A stretch of 64,000 bases of DNA from Phoenix dactylifera (GCF_009389715.1 NC_052393.1:4588001-4652000); one strand, 5' to 3'; shown: positions 45,601 through 58,418, counted from the stretch's first letter. Program-made: numbers and translations. The notes: generated by a model not told the origin, from the letters alone.

Positions 45601-48585
45601 ACAACCAAAAATAAAAAACAAAGTCCACTACCAAACACAATCCTAGTTTAAGTGAATGAAAATGAAGTGCACAACAAATGGATTTGAAGGTACCACTAAG
45701 GTATTATTGCAAGGATGAGAATACAACTAAGAATTTATTAAGATATCTTGTTGTATAGTTGACCACTCTTTATGCTATGTAGAACCCGAGTTCTACTACC
45801 TCTAGGATGACTTCAACCCACACATTTTATGCATTCCAAAAGAATAGTAAATTGGGCCTACAATCATGATAAGAAGTTATAGTTAGATCTGGGAACTAAA
45901 ATACTTCAAAGTTTAATCACTTTTGCCTCCCCTATTTTGCAACATCCTTCTACATGCATCATCAATGTTAACCAATGCATGTGCATGGTACACATAACTG
46001 GAGGGGATGGTGGGCAACCTAGCTAGGGGTCTCATAATGCCGTGATATAACATTGGCATGAAAAAAAAATCTACATTGTTGCAAACCCAAAAGAAGGAAA
46101 AGCAGGAAAGAGGTTAGGGTGGCTTCAACTATTTTAATATATAAAGCTGACTCACAGCGTATAAGGCAAATCATCCACATGGCCAACCACAAAGATGTTT
46201 CTTACAAATACCCAACTTAGCCTTAAGATGATGCCTTGTATATGAAACATATTATGACATGTCTAGAACCACACTGAAATATATTAAAAATTATACATTA
46301 TAGAGCTACAAATTTGAACTTAGGTTTGGGTAAAGAGTGTAGATATCCAACTTTTGGTGTTCAGTAGAGCAGTCTATAAATCTATGTATTATTGATGCCC
46401 CATGTTTCCACACTTAAAATGCACTCAAAGTCATTTTTATTAACTCTGAATTCCCTTGGCATCAATAGACTTAGTACATTCCCTTTTCCATGTGCAACAT
46501 CTACAACTCAACTCAACTAAGCCTTAATCCCTAACTAGTTGGCATTAGCTATATGAATACTTTGCCTCCATTCTGCTCTATTTAGGGCCATACTTTCTTA
46601 AAAATGAAGCGATATCAAGTCCTTTACTACTTGGTCCCTTTTCCATGTGCAATATCATAACCAAAATAGCCTCACATGAAATCCATATCAAGTTTTCAAA
46701 AATTTCTTTTTCTTTTAAGTTTTATCCAAATAGCTAGAACGATGCATAATGGACAAGGTATCAAGAATCTAATACATTTTAAGAATTTGAAATCAAGTTC
46801 AGAGTAGAGAGCTATTGCCAATTCACAAAGGACTGTGCAGAATGCAGAAATTACATGGGATGAAGTAATTTTGGTCCAACTGCTCCTAATTTGAAGTATA
46901 AACATCCTAGCATGTCATGGACTGGTTTCCAAAGGCATCTCAAACCTTTTTAACCTTTCTTTGAAGCCAAGAAAATATATCGATATGCTCCTTTTCCATT
47001 AGTCCCAATATTGAAACCGACCGAAGTGTAATAGTGTGTAGGCATCTATAAATATTCAAAACGTCCCAGAGAGCCGGAAGGTCCTCCCCTAGTGCTAGGT
47101 TAACATGTTTTCTCAAGGAAGGTCAAATAATAACAGTTACTTTTCTGACTTTGGAGCATAGTGGAAGCTTGTGCAAAAGAACCCAGAGGTTGTGAGCTTG
47201 TCAGTTCTAGAAAGTCTTTCTCTTCCTCCTTTTCCCTTCTTTCATCACCTTTTTTCGGTATATTCTTGTAGTTTTTTGACTATTGCATCCATCTTAGTCT
47301 ATTTTATTTTGTATATTTTTTTTTCTCTTTCCTAAAGTCCCTTCTTTTACGTGGCTTTAGTTTTAGAGAATAAGGTAAGATCCTTCACCTTTCTCGTTTC
47401 CCACCAAACCAATTAGATAAGTTTCTCCTTTTATTTCTCTACTTATGAGAGTAGATGCTACACTAGAATTTTGTTTACTTTCTTTTATTTCCCTTTTCTT
47501 TGTAGATAGTAGTACAAAGACCTCTAAATTGTGTATATCCCTGACATGGAGAGGAAGAACCCATACAGAATGCATGTCTTGATTGGTGTCTCAACAATCT
47601 TAATTGTCCAATGGTGATTGTGGAACCTTCAAGTAGCAATATAATCTTGCACAAAGATTAGAATATCAATAGTAGCAACAACTTTCCACCGTCGACTAGA
47701 GAGTGGTGCCACAACAGACTCCAAATTTAAACTCCACTATTTATTGAAATCAGAAAAGCATTATTGATAGGTTGGCCAAGTATGGACGCAATAAGACGAA
47801 TTTATGGCCAACACTACAGAGAGCGACAGCCCTCTGTAAGATCGGGTTCATGTAGCTCTCTGGCCAATGGAGGGTTGCCACTATTGTTGATACTTTAACA
47901 TTGATGTGGGATTCTTCTGCTATTCAAAGGTTCAACAATTGCCATTTCATAGTTTTGACTGCTAAGGTGCCCCCTACCCTTCCAAGAGATGTATTCTACA
48001 TGGGTCATTCATCTCTAGTTGATATATATATATATATATATCTACGAGAGGCCTTCATGTTGGTAGACATAAAAGAAAAAACAAAGTGCAAAAAAAAAAA
48101 AAAATCTAATGCAATTGGGAGAACTAAGAGTGCCTCTGCGACGAATCGCTTTAATACCTTGGGAAGATAGGAGGAGAGCCTCGAGTGGGCATCAGAGACC
48201 GAGGCAAGGGCATAGCTAAGGAAGGCAGAGACCACGGGCGCCCTGAGCTACCGGCGGAGCATCATGGTGAGCCGCACCGCCCGCACGATCCGCCGCACTT
48301 CCCTGGCATATGCGCCGGTCTCGATCAAGGAAGCAATCTCCTTCAGATCTGAAACCAAACCAGGATCAATAAATTTCTCTTTTAAGGCCAAAAAAATCGC
48401 AAAAAATAGAAGAAACTGTAGAGAATTAGAGAAAAAAGCAGGTTCTTTTTTAAAAAAATTCCCTTCGTCGTTAAGTTGTCGTAATCTTACGCTGAAGTGT
48501 GGAAGAAGCGGTGTCGGAGGACACGGAATTGAATGGAGCTTGAACCTCCTTCATCTCCACATCATTAATAATCTTTTTTCTTTTC
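42676..48585 (-). pseudogene. RPN3: RPN3 (26S proteasome non-ATPase subunit 3) pseudogene
   Basis: Segments in order on the minus strand: NDVEMKEVQAPFNSVSS (about 48582-48484); LKEIASLIETGAYAREVRR...RLSSYLPK (about 48350-48161); EEHDMDVDTA... (about 44141-44030); AKACSSASIARLKNMNRRTV (about 43928-43805); LLSLHRMETLRRDELGQ (about 43683-43622); ETLLNLLLRN...EAHSNQQ (about 43531-43428); AVRIGDLGLFRTVAEKF...CLNMH (43195-42815); ALRFPPNSHKEKESAEERR...GEDDDEF stop (42808-42676). These are PCI-family RPN3, a lid subunit of the 26S proteasome. Lesions: TAG at 48250-48248 where a Lys codon is expected after LTMMLRR; frameshifts near 44080 and 43840; loss of about 80 codons between SNQQ and AVRIGD, with only about 230 bp left there; a 4-bp GTAC excess at about 42811 that shifts frame; no start codon at the expected place. 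Introns are retained, so this is a duplicated, not processed, pseudogene. Confidence 0.9.
44150..48160 (-). other. Long former intron of RPN3 pseudogene
   Basis: About 4 kb between two exon relics. No coding similarity recognised. A short (TA)n lies near 48020-48042. Probably contains old insertions I cannot identify. Confidence 0.5.
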
Positions 48586-48850
48586 TTTTTCTTCCTTTTT
48601 TCCTGATAAAAACAATCAGCAAATAGTGAAAGAAAAAAGAAGAATAAAACGCACGAACGAAGAAATCGTGGATCCAATGATGGAGAAAGGAAACAAGAGA
48701 AAAGATATTAATTCGAAAGTATGGGATTGGGAGTAGCTCACGTCGATGCGAGGACACGAAGAGGAGGACTGAACTAGGGTTTGGTCCCTCGAACACAAGA
48801 ATGCCCTTTTTCTTCCCCACTTCCCGTTGGCTTCTTGAGCTCGAAGAAGA
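48586..48850 (-). other. 5' flank/leader of RPN3 pseudogene
   Basis: Includes a former leader and first-intron region. It is duplicated, in the same orientation, at 60960-61129. The two copies share GGATCCAATGATGGAGAAAG-like sequence and GACACGAAGAGGAGGACTG. Confidence 0.7.
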
Positions 48851-50597
48851 AAATATTTTAGCGCGGTGCCACGGTCAAGTGATTTCGGGTCGGGTAAGGT
48901 TAAGGCGAACCCCGCTGACCTTTAACCCGAACCAAGCTGAGTTGAGTTGACCAGAGATATTGTGTTCGTTGGATATAGGATTAACACCCTAAGCAAATCT
49001 ATGGGGTTCCCACCAACCAAAAAAAAAAGGGCGTGGGCATACGTAGCCAACCCGTTAACTCCTAAGCTGGTTAAGGGCTCAAAAGCTAAGCCCAAAGGAT
49101 GAATTAAACCATTCGAGATCCCGCTAACCATCACCCAGGGCGATAGTTAAGAAATATTAATTAGTCTCTAACTATCTTCAGTACATTTTTTTTTTCAAAA
49201 AATAAAGTGAAATCTTTATTTAATATAATATATCCTTCCAATATTATAATAAATGGAGAGAGAAAATAAATAATAATAATCATAAAAGTAACTAGTTATT
49301 AAGAGGGGATGGGTGCGGAAGGAAGACGAGAGGTAATGGGAGGTAAGAGACAAATAGAGCGAGGGAGGAAGAGAGCGTCACCTGAGGCATCGGCTTCCGG
49401 CGAAGAAGATAGTCGGCAGTGAAGGAAGACGACGGCGGGCGGGTTCGGCGAGGAGGGAAGGAAAGAAGGATCCGGGGCAACCATGTGTCATATAATTTGA
49501 ATCCCACTAATCATCCCGAGTTAAGTGATAATAATTAATCTCCAACCACCTTTATTACATTTTTCCTCGGCTGCTTTTTAGAAGCAATTAATATTCTTGG
49601 AACAAGTTGCCTTTTGGAAGCAACTAATATCCTTGGAACAAGCTGTCTTTTGGAAGCAATTAATATTTCTGGAACAAATTGTCTTTTGGAAGCAATTAAT
49701 ATTGGGCGATGGTTATCATTTGCCTTTTTCAAGATGCAGAGCATTTATTTTAAAATATCTAATAATTTATCATACCAATATTATCAATTTGATGCATAAT
49801 TTCTAATAACCTTAGTATTGATATTTTAAGTAATAATGGATCAGTGTGTGCCATTAAAATTTTTTTGATCTTGAATCACAAGCATCAATCAAATACCTTA
49901 TCGACTCAAAATAATCAGATGCATCATGAGTAAGGATAAATTTCATAAAATAATGAGATCACAACCATCCATCAAATTCCTATTCTCTCTGAATTAGTAA
50001 TGATACATGGCATGTTGCTTGTTGATTCAGTCACCCATCGAATAGTTTTACTTTCTTTCGATTCACCGGTAAGAACATAATTATTCATCAAATGCTCTTT
50101 GTTGTTAAATCAAAATCGTCATTACACATGCCATTGAATAAATTCATTTGCCTAGCACAAGTAGCTGTAAACTTTTAAAGATATTTCCATATTTATCAAG
50201 TTCACCATTTGTACTGTAGTTCTTGATTATTTTAAAGTGGAAATTTTCATCAAGTTGGAAAAAGTTTTTCATCAAAGGATAAAGTCACCCTAACTTTGGT
50301 CATTCTCATGGCACATGCCAAATACTAATGCTTACACACAAGCGAATACGAGACAGCCTGCACAGATTTCCCTTGTAATAAACTCAAGATATCAATTACC
50401 TAATGTGGATTAAGCATGTCTACGGGGGTCGAATTTGAAACAACATAAATTTAGGCTCGTGGATTGGCCTACTAACGCCCCAATAACAGAGCTTTTCATC
50501 GGAATTTTGCTGCATAAATTAAATACCAGTTAATAATTCTGGCACAGTTCCAGTTACATTATGACATAAAAGAACTCAATATTAATTACTAATAGCT
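48851..50597. other. Intergenic stretch between RPN3 pseudogene and monooxygenase
   Basis: No gene. Contains a weak direct repeat (about 49119-49190 and 49499-49563: ATCCC.CTAA.CATC... ending ACATTTTT) bracketing about 310 bp, and a 36-bp minisatellite. The remainder is AT-rich and unassigned. Confidence 0.5.
49581..49703. repeat. 36-bp minisatellite, about 3.4 copies
   Basis: Units start at 49581, 49617, 49653 and 49689, each GAAGCAA(T/C)TAATAT... then GGAACAA(G/A)...TTTTG. The period is exactly 36, a multiple of 3, so all frames stay open through it; no coding role is suggested. Confidence 0.95.
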
Positions 50598-53500
50598 TTA
50601 GAGCTTCCCAAAATCAAAATCAGCTCTTTCTAAGAGCAACCCAGCCATTGTACCGGACAAACATTTGTCCCTTAGGAAACCCATGATTGCACCGTCACTT
50701 TGTTGTATACGACCAACGACATAAGATGTGGCAATCAACTGAAAGCTCCTCCATCTTCTCTCCCTCGCATACTTCTCCAAGCCCTTCTTAATTTTGTCGT
50801 ACCCTCCTTCAGCTCCTCCATTGTGCTCCGCCAAAAGGGCTTCGCTCAAGCATCTGGCCAAAACAATGCTATCTTCAAGTGCCGAGCAGCCTCCTTGACC
50901 TAAATCAGGTGTCATGGGATGGAATGCGTCTCCGGCCACACAAACATTTCCCTTGCTTATATTCCCCCACAACAAAGAAAATGGCCACCTGTATCTCAAT
51001 TGAGCTGAGACCGGATTGCTGAGTTCGCTTATTTCTATGACATGTATAAATTCCTCAGGCACCTTGGAATGCTTCAACTTGCTTAACATATATTGTTTCA
51101 TTTTCATTGCACTTTCTTCCACTTCCTTTTCTGTCAAATAAAACCAAACAAAAGAGTTAACATTTTCAAATTGATAAAAAAAAAAGAGAGGCTTGTAGGT
51201 ATACAATGAGTAAAATTTACTTCTTGTTCTCTTTCTCACGCTCTCTCATAAGAAATCCCTCTTTTCAGGACTGACTCTCTTGTCCCGCCCAAAACCCCCA
51301 CTTTTTTTTTTCTTTGGCTGAGCCCACCATGCGGTTAGCATAAAGCGAAAGAATTCTTCTTGAGCCACCGTGGTGGTAGGCTAGTGGTAACGGAGCGATA
51401 ATTCCATTCAAATTGTCCGAGTTCGAAATACACGGACGTCGATTAAATTAGGGGATCGAATGCCCCACTCCCGGATGGCTTGCTGGCGGTCGGTTATGCT
51501 TTCCTTCCATTTGTACCAAGGTGGCGCTGGGGTGACGTACCCACACGTAAGGCGGTGAGCCCACGGGTCGAAAAAGGCACGCGAAACCTGCGACCTGTAT
51601 CGAGCATTTTCTAGTGGAAGGAAGGCCAAGTGAGGACAACTAAGCGGGTGGGCTGGTCCCTCCCCCTCTCCTCCTATTCTTTTATCAAAAAAAAAAAAAG
51701 AATTGTTTTGAGTTTCTCATAAATTGGTCATTAATTTTTTTGTGTTTATATATCTGTCTCCATTTCCATATTTATATAAAACTCTTGCAAAGTCTTACAT
51801 TTGTACGAAACAATTCTTCCTCTGGTTTTTTTGACTGAACCCTGCCAGTGTTGTAGAATGACAAATATATCATTATTTTAAGGGCAGATGAGGCCAGGGG
51901 CTCTGTGCCTCTGTCACTTCCTACTTACTTTCCCTTTTCCTTGCGATTGAGTGGCATGGGTTTAGAGGTCTGTAAGTACGAGGGCTAGAAATAAAATATC
52001 CAAAAGTTATGTAATTAGCATTGTTGGAAGAATATAAGTAGAATATTTTGTTGTCATCTAGTTAAGTTAACACGAGATACACGGATTAAATATAAATATG
52101 GAATAGGCAGGAATGAATATATAAACACAAGAAATATCAGGGACTACCTTGCAAAAAAAAACTTTTTCTTTTTAATTTGTAACTAGCTAAATCATAAATC
52201 TTTAAAATATCTGTTTTATCCTCAATAAATTTAAGAGCTGAGATTTAATATAAAAAATATTTACTATTTTTAATAAGCGAAAGCGAGCATTGATTTTATG
52301 TATTTTTCTAGCCTTTCAATTCATAGGTAATGTGAAGAAAAAATATAAAATAAATAGCCTCAAAACCATATTCTTTTGGAATAAAACGTAACACATGTTT
52401 CAAGCAATTAACTGTAACACCGATGGTCCAAATTCTATGGCTATACAATCAAGGAAGATGCCGAACTATTTTTCAATTAGCTTCACTGCTCATAGCGGGG
52501 CACTATATTTAATAAGCTTGCACTGTTATGTACTTATGTTCAATGTTGAGTAAATTTTTTTGGGTCTATATTTGAGTGGAAGTGGAGCATTCTGCCTGTT
52601 CGGTCTCATTTACTTTGAGCACAATATGCACAATAGAATGCATGCAAACATAACAAAAATTGTAGAGCTTACCTTGCTCAGAGGGAGTCCAAGTGAAAAA
52701 CCAATAAACAATTCTTTCGTTACAAGGCAATAAACCTGCACGAAAGCCTTCTCCAGAGTATTGCGCGAACTCGGGTTTGAAACCATGGCCATTTGGAAAC
52801 TCAGCAAAACCTCTTGAAGCTGAACGCCCCGTAAATGCGGGTTTCTTTAGGCCCAACCATCTTGCTACCACTGAATTCACTCCATCACAACCTATCAAGA
52901 CCTATAACATGAAAAAGAAAAAAACAACAGAAATAGTTTTCAAATGATTCTATTAACAACTCTAGAAAGTTTATATGCCACATTGATACATATTTTACAT
53001 TACAAATCATTTCATCCATGTTCCTTTCCTCTTAGAAATATGTGCACCTTAGTTTTGAGCATGGAGCCATCGGCCAAATGCAGGAGCTTAAAGTAGCCAT
53101 CCTCCTCAATTGCAGCAACTTTGGAAGAGTATCTAACCGTGCCAACTGGTAACTCCTTTTCTAAGGCTTCCAACAATATAGTCCTCCTTAGGCAGCGAAC
53201 TTCATGCTCCCCACTGCATCATTTTTCAATTTTTTTAGATTAGAAAACATAATTTATATAGGCAACCAAAAGATTCCACCAGAAAAGACTATAATTAAAT
53301 GAATGGAACACATTACTTTCTCCCGAGAAGATATTAATGGGATACCTCGTTAGTGGTTTCTAGCAAGAGACTGATATATTTTTATTTGATCTACAAATAA
53401 TTATTGCATGATCACATTACAATTATATCATATAACTAGCAAGTATGTATTCAAAATACGAGAAATATAGATTAACTTCAATCGTCTGGTGGCTAAAGAA

Positions 53501-53752
53501 TAATACAATGTGATAAAAAAAAAAAATGGTTCGTGCGTGACACAATCTACAAGCTCACATCTTCCCTCGTGCCACAAATGCCAAATTTGATGTTCTCGCT
53601 CCAGAAGTTGAGGAAGTAGCTGTCAGTCTGCACACACAAAAACATTCATTAATTTATATTTGTACATACATACATACACACACACATACATACATATATA
53701 TCTATACATACATACATACATACATACATGCATATGAATGTATGTATGTATA

Positions 53753-53796
<44 letters not shown>

Positions 53797-55121
53797 TGTA
53801 TGTATGTATGTATGTATATATATATTGCTTTTCATATATGTATATATTAGGCATGAAAATGATATGCATTTATTATTTGATCAAGTTGCATAAATTTTTT
53901 TTCATAATAAACTAGCAACATCTATGTGTGTAGGAACTTGGGTAAATCACATGTGCCAGTTTTAGTTATAAACTACGAAATTTTGCAATTGCTTGAGACT
54001 ACACATATAAGCTATCCACAATTCTTTGCATTTTTAAATAGGGTGCATATTCAACTAGTACAATTGGTAAAGTCGGTAGAGACTAATTTGGTAATTTAGG
54101 TTTGAATTATTTAACCAAGATCTTTTAATTAATATGTGGCCCATGCACCATAGAGTATTCGATGGCTTCCACTAAGAGATGGACGGCCATCAAACAATAC
54201 ATACCATATATGACATGGTACACATTTGTGGATTATCTTATTTGATGGCTATCTATATATGGCACGTACTTGTGGATTGTCTTATTTGATGGTTATCCAT
54301 CTTTTGATGGTGGCCATCCATAGTTGTACGTATAACACTCTGCGGTGCTACATGCACACTATAAAAGATTTGTGCTCTTAAATCATACGATCTCATCCAA
54401 TTGGATATGATTGGCTTACACATCTAAAGTGCTCCAAATTCCCAAATAAAAATACGTGGATGGATGCACGAACAGAATCAAGAAAATTTGCTGGATGTAT
54501 CCTAGGTAATAGGAGATGTATTGGATCTTTGATTTCTTTATTTTTTTAAAAATTCTCTCTCTCTCTCTCTCACTCTGTCTGTCTGTCTAAATTGTATTTG
54601 AGCTTCTTCGAAAGGCATAATAAATCGTGTGATCGATGCATGTCTTCTCAATTAAAAGGATTCAGTACTTGAGAACCGAATAACACACACACAAAAAAGT
54701 CCTGTAACAGATGACCACCACTAGATAGTTGAGATAGCAAATCGATAATAAGAGAGAGAAAAGGTGTTGCTGCTGCTTACCCTTGTATGCGGTCATGACT
54801 CTGCCGAAGAGAGTCCCCCACCCCAAGCGCATCCAGTGCTCTCCAAGCATTGGTCCATGTGGTAATCCCGAAACCCGCCGCCCTCAGCGACTCGGACGAC
54901 TCCAACACCAAGCTCCTCACTCCCTTCCTGCATCCATCTCTCAAACCACAATGTCATTTTCTCCTTCCTCCCAAGAACAATATATAGAAGATATTAATGT
55001 CACCAGGCCACACAAAAACCAGCGTATTATTGTTAATTAGTACATACCTATGGAGTCCCAAAGCTGTTGCGAGCCCAGCTATTCCGGCGCCGATGATCAC
55101 GACATCCTCGATGGCCTCCAT
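50598..55121 (-). CDS. FAD-dependent monooxygenase (plant MO1/MO2, zeaxanthin epoxidase-like)
   Basis: Six exons on the minus strand: 55121-55048, 54927-54781, 53627-53559, 53213-53048, 52901-52673, 51130-50598, joining to 405 aa. The N-terminal FAD loop is [19 protein letters not shown] (GxGxxG at 11-16). The DG motif is IGCDGVNS near 155-162, and the second FAD motif [15 protein letters not shown] starts at 295; [12 protein letters not shown] and the Trp-rich YWFFTWTP are family traits. These are the three flavin motifs of class A flavoprotein monooxygenases; the plant MO1/MO2 (CTF2-like) subgroup has unknown natural substrates. No clear transit peptide is present before the FAD loop, arguing for a non-plastid location. 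Intron 5 holds a SINE and intron 2 a long simple repeat. A rearranged piece of a related gene lies at 58190-58405. Confidence 0.92.
51365..51699 (+). mobile_element. tRNA-derived SINE in monooxygenase intron 5
   Basis: The head reads GTGGTGGTAGGCTAGTGGTAACGG (RNA polymerase III A-box-like), followed by GTCCGAGTTCGAAATAC (B-box-like), a body of about 260 bp and an A-rich end (51687-51699). Flanks look like an imperfect 13-14 bp target duplication: GAATTCTTCTTGAG (51351-51364) and GAATTGTTTTGAG (51700-51712). It lies antisense to the host gene. Confidence 0.75.
53655..53826. repeat. Compound microsatellite (CATA)n/(TG)n/(TA)n
   Basis: Consecutive CATA, TGTA, TG, TA and TATG runs in monooxygenase intron 2, partly mutually complementary (CATACATA... 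and TGTATGTA...), so it could form a hairpin. Confidence 0.95.
54556..54590. repeat. (CT)n/(CTGT)n microsatellite
   Basis: Short CT run followed by TCTGTCTGTCT in monooxygenase intron 2. Confidence 0.85.
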
Positions 55122-55173
55122 TTGATGCAATGCGAGCTGTGGATGTGCTGAGGCAGGCGAGACGAGGAAAAGA

Positions 55174-55184
55174 ATACTTATAGC
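55174..55184 (-). promoter_or_regulatory. TATA-like box of monooxygenase
   Basis: The minus strand reads GGCTATAAGTATTC about 55 bp upstream of the ATG, implying a short leader. Confidence 0.5.
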
Positions 55185-55189
55185 CGGAA

Positions 55190-56655
55190 GGGGAGAGAGA
55201 GTGGGGACTCTTGTGAGGTCATCGCTGAACTACTCTTTAGTCATCCGAACGTTAAATACAAAATTTTTGCCTGCAGCAGCTAGCAGCATGCGCTAATTAA
55301 AAGGATTGATGCGACTAGAGGATTGTCTTTTTCTTTTTTTCTTGGACCAGGGGGGACTAATCCATACTGATCCTTCTTCTCCGTTCCACTTTATTTTCAT
55401 TGGAGGGTAGACCTCCAAGAAGACCGAACCTTTCAATGAACCGAGAATCCACTAATTTAGATTCAAAGGGGGTTGTTGTCATCCAAAATGGAATCCCTAA
55501 CCTCTTGCTCCGAAGGTAAGAGGATATATCATGAGGGCATGATTAGAAGAGATTATAGAGCAACAATACCCTTGCGTCAAAGATAATTATTCTGCATATT
55601 ATAATAAATAGTTAAATACCATAAATTTTTATATATTATAACTTTTTGAGGGATGTTTTGACTTTTTTTTCTTCTTTTTCTAAACTATTTAGGACCTAAA
55701 GAAAGGAGGAGGAAAATTATGGTCAACAAAAAAATAAAGAAATATTTGGTTGTAGTTTTCAAAAAAGGGAGATGGAAAAGTAGTATTCTCGTGAAAATAA
55801 GATTTCAATTTATTTCCATATGGAAAAGAAAAACTTATGAAGGACATGAAAAAACTACTTTTCCACATGTTGGGAATTGGATACTTTTTTTCCAAAAGTA
55901 CTCTTAAGTCATCAAAATTTATGAGTAAAATTTTTCTTTTTATTAAGTATATAATAAATATTTCATATAACTTTTTTAGAAAAATAAATGCTCGACCAAA
56001 CAGAAGTCACTTTGTAATGTGCGACTTTTTCATTATCAAAATTATTTTTTCAAACATCATATACTTAAAAAATTATCTTTTCAAAAAATATTTTAATAAA
56101 TTTTTATTTTTTATGAACCAAATGAGTCCTTGCATGTGCATGGAGGGAAGTCCCGGCGTGGGCTTTGCCGAGAAAGAAATGGAAATTTATCGTAACGGAA
56201 ATTCATCGAATTTTAGTTAATTTGATCACCAACCGGTTGCCCTGTGCATTGGACTCCAACCGCCGTGGAATCGCATGACGTAGCATCTTACGCCTTACGT
56301 AGTTAGCTTTGATTATTTTAGTTAGAGGCCCATGTTCGTGCTCGTACCGTCCACAAAAAAATACATATGGCTGGTCAGCCATCCCTATTCGAGGAAAGCC
56401 TGCTTGACCAGAGGTCAATAATGCTGCTGTTTTATATTTGTAGCTTGGTGGATAGTTACCATCATGAGAGGTTGTCATCATCATAATAATATTATTAAAT
56501 TTGTCCTTTAATTTAATAAATTCCTTTTGATACTTTGCGCCTGCCGCTTCTCTTAAAAACTGAACATTAAAATAATTGTTATAGCATTCTCATAACAGCA
56601 TATATGGAAAAAAAAAAGTAAAAGACAATAATGGCGCATGTCTCCAATTTATTTT
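55190..56655. other. Intergenic stretch upstream of monooxygenase
   Basis: AT-rich; short frames only. No family or element recognised. Confidence 0.5.
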
Positions 56656-57240
56656 ATTTTATTTTATTTTTGATACAATGACCGCTCACACTACTACTCT
56701 GGCGTAGATGCAACCAGTAGAATCAAAAAAAAAAAATGATGACTCAATACTAAGGAAACGACCCTCTAGTTTGTCTAGAGGATTTCTCCTGAATGCTGGC
56801 AGCATACACGGCGACCCAGTCAGCAGTTCTGTTCGTCTTCCGGTATACGTGCGCGGCTCGAAATGTGCTACAGTCTTTCACCATCTGATGGAGATCGCGG
56901 AGCATGGGGTTGCCATCCCTCCTCCTAAATTCAATCAATCACCATCGCTCATGAGTCCCTCTCGAGGAGGATACACTCTGCCCGCAACACCCCCTTGCAT
57001 AGGAGATGCCCTCTCAGGCTGTCATGAGCTCCGCTCCAGCAGCTGACAGACCCACGGTGCTTCGCCCTCTAGCAGCTATCAATCCAGAGTCATGGCTTCT
57101 GATCACGAAACCAATACATGTCTGCCTCCATCACCGAATGCGCTACCATCAAAATTTACTTTAAAATGGCCCGAAAGTGAGGGCTCCTAAGAGACGAGTG
57201 ATCCTGGGCGTTGTAGCAGCACGAGGGGTCCTACAAAAAA
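56656..57240 (-). mobile_element. LINE 3' fragment (RNase H end and tail)
   Basis: The minus strand encodes LRDLHQMVKDCSTFRAAHVYRKTNRTADWVA, the C-terminal RNase H region of plant LINEs, followed by the tail (CTACTGGTTGCATCTACGCC...) and an AAAAT-rich end near 56656-56672. It shares its tail with 31325-31450 and probably the element at 8155. Frames are broken. Confidence 0.8.
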
Positions 57241-58180
57241 TTATCAGTTTTTAGCAATACGTAAAGTCTAATTTAAGAGAAAAATTTGTAAAAAAATAGA
57301 AATTTGAAAAAAAATATTTAACAAAGTATCATGCAAATAATTACAATTATTCCTACTACATAACAGTTGTTATAATAATATAATGGTCAGATAAAGTTTG
57401 TTAGTTAAAGTTTATTACTCCTTTTAGCCGATGGTCATTACGAGTCGCTATATCTACAAAAAAAAAATAGTGTTATCTGACAAAGTAGTGTTCACGATTT
57501 TCAATATTTATCTCTAATTAATAAATTATTTTATTCAAGATATACTAATATTTTCATTATTCTAGATACACTATGATCATTAACTTAATTATTGATAATT
57601 AAAAAAGAAAGCTTGGATAACTGCACTCCTTGTTATTTCTTTAATTTTTCTGGCAATGGTTGTCTCATGTAATTGTTTCAGTGCAACTTTCCAGGCTGAA
57701 ACATGCATAGAAGCTAATACTGAAAGAGGATGGTTCATCTCTTAGAAATAAAACATGCAAGTAAAAGAGCCAGAAGAGCCGATGATCCAGGTATCCTTTT
57801 ACAGGCCAGAAGCTCTGATTGGTTTGCCGGCAGAACGAGGACTACCATTCTGCAAGGCCTTGGCACCTCACCTACCGAGCTACTCAGACTTGTCTTGGCA
57901 GATCAATGGAATAACTTTAAACGGAACTAGCATATGAGCATGCATTGGCACAAGTTTAGGGAAGAAGAAGAATTGTTATAAATATTTTTTTAATCTATTT
58001 GAACAGTTTTAGTGGATAAAATTTAGAAAAAGGAGGATCAAGAGAAGGGGGGATGGGATTATATTTATTTTTCATACAAGTGCAAAGTTCACAATGTCCA
58101 AAATCAAACTGCAGGCTACGGTAGTACAAAAATCACTAACAGATTTGTAGCCGCAAGCTACTTTATAAAAGATTTCTGCT
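57241..58180. other. AT-rich stretch, no recognised gene
   Basis: A 66-codon frame at 57730-57930 has no family I recognise and overlaps another open frame; I do not call it a gene. Confidence 0.4.
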
Positions 58181-58189
58181 TGAATAGCT

Positions 58190-58405
58190 TTAAAGCTTTC
58201 CACAATCATAGTCAGCCATCTTCAATACCACTTTGCCCATGATCGTAGTCAAGAATTTATCTTGTAGGAAGCTTATAACAACATTATTGCTTTGTTGTAT
58301 CAAGCCCAAGATATAAGCTACGGTCGATGTGGCGAATGCGAAGCCTGTGGTCCTCAACGTCTCTGAGGACTCCAAGACCAAGCTCTTCATGACTCCTTTC
58401 CTACA
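58190..58405 (-). pseudogene. Chimeric deleted copy of FAD monooxygenase
   Basis: The minus strand reads [20 protein letters not shown] (start of exon 2 of the monooxygenase, with the intron-side AG retained at about 58404) fused directly to YILGLIQQSNNVVISFLQDK...KMADYDCGKL stop (end of exon 6). Everything between, about 330 codons and four introns, is missing. The divergence from 50598-55121 is substantial (for example CGKL against FGKL), so it derives from another family member or an old duplicate. Confidence 0.85.
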
Positions 58406-58418
58406 ACCATCTCTTATC

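Noticed and set aside
57730-57937. Two overlapping frames of about 60-66 codons
   Set aside because: No family match, no splice context and overlapping each other; likely chance.
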